Assembly: GCA_020439995.1 (NCBI GenBank)
Contig: JAGROY010000135.1
Span: 1 to 41,390, forward strand
Source: Verrucomicrobiia bacterium
GTDB lineage: Bacteria > Verrucomicrobiota > Verrucomicrobiia > Verrucomicrobiales > DEV007
Length of the DNA: 41,390 bases
Reading direction: 5' to 3'
Shown here: positions 36,965 to 41,390 of the stretch, piece by piece
Numbering within the stretch: position 1 is the stretch's first letter
How the letters are laid out: each line of letters opens with the position of its first letter
Notes under the pieces: generated by a model
Databases searched by the model: none
Seen by the model: only the letters and a program-made list of their open reading frames with translations
Told to the model about the DNA's origin: nothing
Translations under genes and position numbers: made by a program

Positions 36965-38352
36965 GTCGAAGTCTCTTCTTTGGGTTTTGCCAAAATGGCA
37001 GCTGCCTGGCTGGACTTGTGCTGCCCTGGTCGAAGCCAGTTTCCTACGCGCTCAAGCACGTGCCGAACTCGTGAGTGTCCGGCTTCTGGAACCCATGGGA
37101 ACAGGATGCTCCGCAAATTCGAAAGAACTTGATCGGTAACGAACCCGGTCAGTCCGATCAACAGGATCCACGGGTAGACATGATCAAAGTGGAAGCGGCG
37201 CCCATGGGTGTCGATTAGTTCTGTCAGCCCCACCTTGGTGCCGATCAGTTCGGCGATCACTAGCCACGTCCACGCCCATCCGAGAAGAATGCGCAGGTCA
37301 TTGTAGAGCATGGGAAGGATTCCAGGGATGACCACCTTGCTCACGAGTTGAGGCCGCTTGGCACCCAGAGTTTGCGCAGCGTCAAGAAGGGCACCATCAA
37401 TCATGCGCGTGGTATTGGCTACCATCAGGATCATCTGCGGCAAGGTGCCTATGACAACCAGCGCCACCTTCGGAGCGCTCTGAATCCCGAACAGGGCGAC
37501 TAACAATGTACCAAATGCCGGTGCCGGCATGTAGCGGAAGAAATCGACGAACGGCTCGATAAGCCTTGAGAAAAACGAAAACGTGCCGCACAACAGAGCA
37601 ATGGGCACCCCAATGAGACAAGCGATCACGAATCCCGAAACGATAGTGCGTATCGAGTCGATGTAACGCTCACCAAGCATCAGATCGCCGAGTTTTGAGT
37701 TGCCGCTGAAGTCGCGAATTGCCGTACTCAACACTTCGTGAGGTGCGGGGAGGAACACTGGACGCCCCTTTTTGTCAATGGCTTCAGGAACGAGGCGGAG
37801 CAAGGGAACATCGTCGACGAAGGCAGCCTCGTCGTAGCTTGTCGATGCCTTGCTGAGGCGAGCCCAGTTCTGCTGGACGATTGGTAAGTTCTCGTCGCTG
37901 ATGGCGCTGGCTGCCCCTTTTTCATTTTCGGCAATCCTGCCCCAGACATCGAACAACGCATCGTAGTCTTTTTCCTGATCCTGTGTCAGCCATCCCTCTT
38001 CTTTGGCCACGGGAAAAATGGAACGGAGCACCTTCATATTGGCACGACTCTGCCCTGGCTCGGGGGTCGACTGCGCTGCTTCCAGAGCTTTGTTGTCATT
38101 GCGCACCGCGTCCTGGTATGCGGAGAAGCGATCTGCTTCGAACACATCTCCGGGCGCAATCGCTCCAGCGAAACCGTCTTTGTCGTCGGTGTCAGAAGCA
38201 ATTGTAATCTCTTTCGAGTTGCTCCAGAACGGCCCGTAGGCTGCGATGCTCCAGAGCAGAAGCGGCAGCACAAACGAAGCGCCCATCAGTAGGGAAGCCC
38301 TCATTTTGTCGAGAGGCTTCCCTACTGTGAACCATGGCATAGGACACCGCAT
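36961..38352 (-). CDS. ABC transporter permease with an extra extracytoplasmic domain
   Basis: A 463-residue permease of the SsuC/NrtB type. The EAA-like loop is [24 protein letters not shown] and the core includes [29 protein letters not shown]. Typical members have about 260 residues. Here roughly 130-150 extra hydrophilic residues are inserted after the first helix ([20 protein letters not shown]) and before [14 protein letters not shown], including a helical stretch [28 protein letters not shown]. This would form a separate domain outside the membrane. A TTG five codons upstream is also possible, and an ATG at 38340 is an alternative. No clear Shine-Dalgarno is seen. Confidence 0.88.
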   Translation of the reverse strand: MRCPMPWFTVGKPLDKMRASLLMGASFVLPLLLWSIAAYGPFWSNSKEITIASDTDDKDGFAGAIAPGDVFEADRFSAYQDAVRNDNKALEAAQSTPEPGQSRANMKVLRSIFPVAKEEGWLTQDQEKDYDALFDVWGRIAENEKGAASAISDENLPIVQQNWARLSKASTSYDEAAFVDDVPLLRLVPEAIDKKGRPVFLPAPHEVLSTAIRDFSGNSKLGDLMLGERYIDSIRTIVSGFVIACLIGVPIALLCGTFSFFSRLIEPFVDFFRYMPAPAFGTLLVALFGIQSAPKVALVVIGTLPQMILMVANTTRMIDGALLDAAQTLGAKRPQLVSKVVIPGILPMLYNDLRILLGWAWTWLVIAELIGTKVGLTELIDTHGRRFHFDHVYPWILLIGLTGFVTDQVLSNLRSILFPWVPEAGHSRVRHVLERVGNWLRPGQHKSSQAAAILAKPKEETST

Positions 38353-38398
38353 TAACGTAACGAACAAATGGTGTTAAATGGTACTGGGCGCAGGCCGC

Positions 38399-39427
38399 TC
38401 ACTTGCCGGCTGCCTCCTTGGTAAGGCTGGGATCGAAGTAGCTCTTGTAGTCAACAGGCTTGTCATAGACTTTGAACTTCACATTGAAGTCGTCCGAAAC
38501 CTTCGACGATCCGTAGATCGAACCCAGCCCGTCGGCTTCTTCCCACACCTTCAAAGCTTCGTCGATTGGAAGGATGTAAGTGCCCTCAAGGAACGGCTCG
38601 TATTCGTCCGGGGTCACGTTGACCCGGCCAGCGAGGATGGCGAGTGCGTCATCGGTGTTTTTGGGATCCTTGATGTATTCAACCACCTTGTACCAAATTT
38701 CGACGACTTTGAGCCAGTCTGCACGGCGCTCCTTCAGAGTGTCCTCACTGACGAAGAGGCAGTCGTATATGAGTCCCGGGCAGTCGCGGGAAGTGTAAAT
38801 CGGTTTGGAGCCGGGCACTTCTTTCAGTGCTGTGCCCGAACTCGGCTGCCAGGCGCAAACAGCATCCACTTTGCCCGACTTGAGAACCTGCGGTGTTTCG
38901 CTGGTCGGCGTGTTGACGATCTCGATATCCGCTTCGGTGAGGCCGACAGACTGGAGTGCATTCAGCACCAGAAGGTGAGGGACGAAGCCTTCCTCAAGCG
39001 CGACTTTTCCACCTTTGAGATCTGCCACCGTGTCAATGCCGGGCCTGCCAATGAACATGTCATTGCCATTCGAGTAGTCATTGATAAGAATGCAGACGGA
39101 GGGCTTGGCAGTGGCACCAGTGACCAGAGCGTCGCCGTTGGTCATGCTCACAGCATCCAGCTTGCCGGCTCCGTAGGCTTCCATCGATTCCACGTAGTCC
39201 ATCCATTCGAACGACACATCTACGCCTGCCTCCTTAAACCAGCCCTTTTTCACAGCGATCTCCCATGCGACCCAGCCCGGCCAGTCGCTGTAGCCAATTT
39301 TAAGAGGTGCGCTGCTGCCGTCGCCATCACCGGATGCGGTCTTGGAGCTGTCAGAGCAACCAACGAGTGCTAAAGATCCACCGACAAGTGCCAGTAGTGT
39401 GAGTCGGGTGAGAGTTTTGATTTGCAT
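38399..39427 (-). CDS. ABC transporter substrate-binding lipoprotein (NMT1/TauA/SsuA-like)
   Basis: A 342-residue protein with a lipoprotein signal ending LALVGC (C24) and a short Ser/Gly/Asp linker. The type-II periplasmic binding fold typical of nitrate/sulfonate/taurine binders follows: [61 protein letters not shown] and [11 protein letters not shown] importers of this class also occur with guanidine-metabolism genes in other bacteria, but the ligand is not readable from sequence. It is first gene of the leftward operon; 46 nt separate it from the permease. An inverted repeat lies just upstream of its start. Confidence 0.9.
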   Translation of the reverse strand: MQIKTLTRLTLLALVGGSLALVGCSDSSKTASGDGDGSSAPLKIGYSDWPGWVAWEIAVKKGWFKEAGVDVSFEWMDYVESMEAYGAGKLDAVSMTNGDALVTGATAKPSVCILINDYSNGNDMFIGRPGIDTVADLKGGKVALEEGFVPHLLVLNALQSVGLTEADIEIVNTPTSETPQVLKSGKVDAVCAWQPSSGTALKEVPGSKPIYTSRDCPGLIYDCLFVSEDTLKERRADWLKVVEIWYKVVEYIKDPKNTDDALAILAGRVNVTPDEYEPFLEGTYILPIDEALKVWEEADGLGSIYGSSKVSDDFNVKFKVYDKPVDYKSYFDPSLTKEAAGK

Positions 39428-39437
39428 GACTTTGTTG

Positions 39438-39463
39438 TGTTACGGTTTCGAATTCGCGTAACA
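39438..39463. promoter_or_regulatory. Inverted repeat between the ABC importer operon and the carrier-protein gene
   Basis: TGTTACG (39438-39444) and CGTAACA (39457-39463) are exact inverted copies with 12 nt between them. The spacer contains CGAATTCG. It lies 11 bp upstream of the substrate-binding-protein start, a place suitable for an operator. A related GTTACG half-site recurs just before the permease gene (38356-38362). Confidence 0.45.
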
Positions 39464-39576
39464 TTTGCAAAAGCAGGAACGGTGCCAATGCGGGGCAGGC
39501 CATGCGTCAACGATCGTCAAACGGGCCATTGGTGCTCGACATCCGCCCAAGTCGAAACTACCTCTTCTGCTCGAAT

Positions 39577-39825
39577 ATGAGTGACGCCAACGACATCAAA
39601 GAAAAAGTAAAGACCTTCATCCTCAACGAGTTTCTGCCGGATTCCGAACCGGATGAGCTTGAGGACGACACGCCGCTTCGATCTGGAGGAATCCTCAATT
39701 CGATCGCTACTCTGAGGCTTACATCCTTCCTGGAGGAGGAATTTGACATCAAGGTGGAAGCGCATGAGATGGGCGAATTCGACACCGTCGATGAAATCGT
39801 TGAGTTGGTGTGCGACAAACAGTGA
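39577..39825 (+). CDS. Discrete acyl/peptidyl carrier protein
   Basis: An 82-residue, acidic carrier protein. The phosphopantetheine site is the Ser in SGGILNSIATL (S42), preceded by DDTPL. Helices flank it as in DltC and free-standing PCPs. The ATG at 39577 starts MSDANDIKEKVKTFILNEFL, the normal first helix; an upstream in-frame ATG would add a non-conserved leader. It overlaps the adenylation gene (GTGA), so the two proteins are made together, and the partner enzyme presumably loads this carrier. Confidence 0.88.
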   Translation: MSDANDIKEKVKTFILNEFLPDSEPDELEDDTPLRSGGILNSIATLRLTSFLEEEFDIKVEAHEMGEFDTVDEIVELVCDKQ

Positions 39826-41354
39826 GCGTTAAGCAGAGGCTGCCAGAGCGCTTCGCCCAATCAGTGGTGGACTTTGCGCGGAATCCCGCAGTGGTGGATC
39901 CATCGACCGGCGATCAGCTGACCTATGCGGAGCTGGATCTGGCCTCGGACAAAATGGCCACCGCCCTGGTTGCCGCAGGAGTCCAGGAGGGCGATCGCGT
40001 CGGCTTGTGCGTGCCAAAGTCAGTGCACGCAGTAGTGGCATTGTTAGGAATCCTCAAGTCTGGAGCTGCCTATGTGCCAGTCGATGCCGGATCACCACCG
40101 CAGCGCAATGCCTTCATTTTTTCCGACTGTGCAGTACGCTGTGTGATCATCGCTGAGGCCTCAGTTCCTACACTGATGGAGCATGGCGACTATGTGCAGG
40201 TTGCGGAACTGGAAGGCGGAAACACGTTGCTTGCGCAGATACTGAAGGAGAATCCAGGGCCTTCACCGGACTTGGCCTATGTGCTTTACACCTCCGGTTC
40301 CACGGGTTCTCCAAAAGGAGTCATGCTTACCCATGGTAACGCGTTGAGTTTCGTCGACTGGTGCATTCGTGAGTTTCAACCGACGCCGGAGGATCGCTTT
40401 TCCTCTCACGCTCCATTCCACTTTGACCTCTCCATTCTCGACCTCTACGTTCCCCTGCTCAACGGTGCTTCGATTGTGATTCTCAATGAGGCACTGGGAA
40501 AGAATCCCGCCGCGCTCGCAGAGTGTATCGAAAGTCAGGGCATCACCTGCTGGTACTCCACTCCGTCAGTTTTGCGCCTGCTGGTGGAACTGGGGAAGCT
40601 CGATCAGCGGGACCTTTCCTCGCTGCGACTGATCAACTTCGCTGGCGAAGTCTTTCCCATCAAATACCTCCGGGCGCTAAAGGAATTCGCACCGCACCCG
40701 GCCTACTACAATCTCTACGGCCCTACCGAAACCAACGTCTGCACTTTTTACCGAATCCCCGACACGATCCCCGCAGATCGCACGGAACCGTATCCCATCG
40801 GCTACTGCTGCGACAACGATCGCGCTCGGGTAGTCGACACTGAAGGTTTCGATGTCGCGACCGGCGAGGAAGGCGAGCTCGTGATTCAAGGAGGTACGGT
40901 CATGCTCGGCTACTGGAATCTACCCCAGCGCACAGATGAAGCTTATTTTGGAACCATCCACGACGCAGGCGGTCAATGGTATCGCACCGGCGATGTGGTT
41001 CGCGAATTGATTGATGTGCCGGGTTGCTACCTCTACTCAGGCCGACGGGACCGCATGATCAAACGCCGGGGCTATCGTGTCGAACTAGGTGAAATTGAAG
41101 CCGCCTACCACCGCTACCCTGCCATGCGTGAAGCGGCGGCGATCGCTGTTCCCGATGAGGCCGAAGGCATGATCGTCCGCGTCTTTCTGGTCTGGGACAG
41201 CAACGAGGGCAAGGCACCTTCCACCATCAAGCTCAAAGCCTACGCTGCAAAGAATCTGCCGCCCTACATGATTCCAGATCGATTTGTATATCTGGATGCG
41301 CTGCCGCAGACGTCGACCGACAAAACGGATTATCAGAAGCTGGCTGAGCTTTAA
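39822..41354 (+). CDS. Free-standing amino-acid adenylation enzyme (NRPS A-domain/DltA-like)
   Basis: A 510-residue ANL-family enzyme. Core motifs in order: YVLYTSGSTGSPKGVMLTHGN (A3), FHFDLSILDLY (A4, with the Asp that binds an alpha-amino group), NLYGPTETNVCTFY (A5), YRTGD (A7), GRRDRMIKRRGYRVELGEIE (A8) and TSTDKTDY (A10 Lys). It activates an amino acid as the adenylate and loads it onto the adjacent carrier protein. The amino acid is not assigned. The start is a GTG within the ACP stop; a GTG 12 nt upstream is possible. The pair is divergent from the ABC operon and may begin a biosynthetic operon continuing past the right edge. Confidence 0.9.
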   Translation: MSVKQRLPERFAQSVVDFARNPAVVDPSTGDQLTYAELDLASDKMATALVAAGVQEGDRVGLCVPKSVHAVVALLGILKSGAAYVPVDAGSPPQRNAFIFSDCAVRCVIIAEASVPTLMEHGDYVQVAELEGGNTLLAQILKENPGPSPDLAYVLYTSGSTGSPKGVMLTHGNALSFVDWCIREFQPTPEDRFSSHAPFHFDLSILDLYVPLLNGASIVILNEALGKNPAALAECIESQGITCWYSTPSVLRLLVELGKLDQRDLSSLRLINFAGEVFPIKYLRALKEFAPHPAYYNLYGPTETNVCTFYRIPDTIPADRTEPYPIGYCCDNDRARVVDTEGFDVATGEEGELVIQGGTVMLGYWNLPQRTDEAYFGTIHDAGGQWYRTGDVVRELIDVPGCYLYSGRRDRMIKRRGYRVELGEIEAAYHRYPAMREAAAIAVPDEAEGMIVRVFLVWDSNEGKAPSTIKLKAYAAKNLPPYMIPDRFVYLDALPQTSTDKTDYQKLAEL

Positions 41355-41390
41355 AGCTTGGTTTGACTCAATGTCGTTGAATTAAGGATC

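Noticed and set aside
1..41390. CRISPR arrays, tRNA or rRNA genes, prophage genes
   Set aside because: No regularly spaced repeats, cloverleaf-like genes or phage structural genes were recognised on either strand.

Overview
The window is about 41.4 kb of moderately GC-rich bacterial DNA. It is most likely from a member of the Verrucomicrobiota. That assignment is inferred from a secreted protein built of tandem beta-rich modules with a DxDGL..E..GTDP tail, a pseudopilin-like protein with an NPRKI-type segment, and the C-terminal part of a WD40/TPR protein of the kind fused to Ser/Thr kinases in the planctomycete-verrucomicrobial group. No rRNA, tRNA, CRISPR array or intact insertion sequence was seen.

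Left part (1-13.2 kb), mostly housekeeping and envelope genes. The sbcD-sbcC nuclease pair (sbcC cut by the window edge) runs leftward. Divergent from it is a tightly coupled rightward run: M16 peptidase, WG-repeat protein, D-Ala-D-Ala carboxypeptidase, small membrane protein and BioF-like synthase. A peptide transporter (POT), an inner-membrane-anchored OmpA-domain protein, a small lipoprotein, a pseudopilin-like protein and a divergent PanB-like protein follow.

Middle part (13.2-19.2 kb), a gene-decay zone. It contains a 5'-truncated WD40/TPR gene that begins just after the PanB-like gene's terminator, a GH18-like protein with an altered catalytic motif, a Y1-transposase (RAYT-type) remnant beside a TTCGCAC heptamer repeat, a five-module secreted protein broken by a frameshift, and about 500 bp with no convincing gene.

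Right part (19.2-41.4 kb), a nitrogen-compound metabolism island. A rightward operon encodes a NikR-like regulator that lacks the nickel ligands, two DUF1989 proteins (carboxyguanidine deiminase type), a 1201-residue urea/guanidine carboxylase and allophanate hydrolase. Together these form a guanidine-to-ammonia assimilation route. Convergent to it are two leftward operons. One is Rieske oxygenase, SDR, SUMF1-domain protein, PuuE-like deacetylase/imidase and type III glutamine synthetase. The other is substrate-binding protein, permease, ATPase, creatininase-family amidohydrolase, a second type III glutamine synthetase, an AhpD-like protein and an FMN reductase. A zinc alcohol dehydrogenase sits between them. 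The window ends in a discrete carrier protein plus amino-acid adenylation enzyme.

The strongest unusual observation is in the AhpD-like gene. An in-frame UGA stands exactly at the second position of the CxxC active site (CSY-U-IPWH), and a hairpin with a G-rich loop starts 22 nt after it. This is a probable selenoprotein that automatic gene calling would split in two. The surrounding set (ABC importer, creatininase family, two GS-III paralogues, Rieske oxygenase, PuuE-like hydrolase, SUMF1 protein and selenoprotein peroxidase) looks like an undescribed catabolic route for an organic nitrogen compound. It lies directly beside a guanidine assimilation operon.
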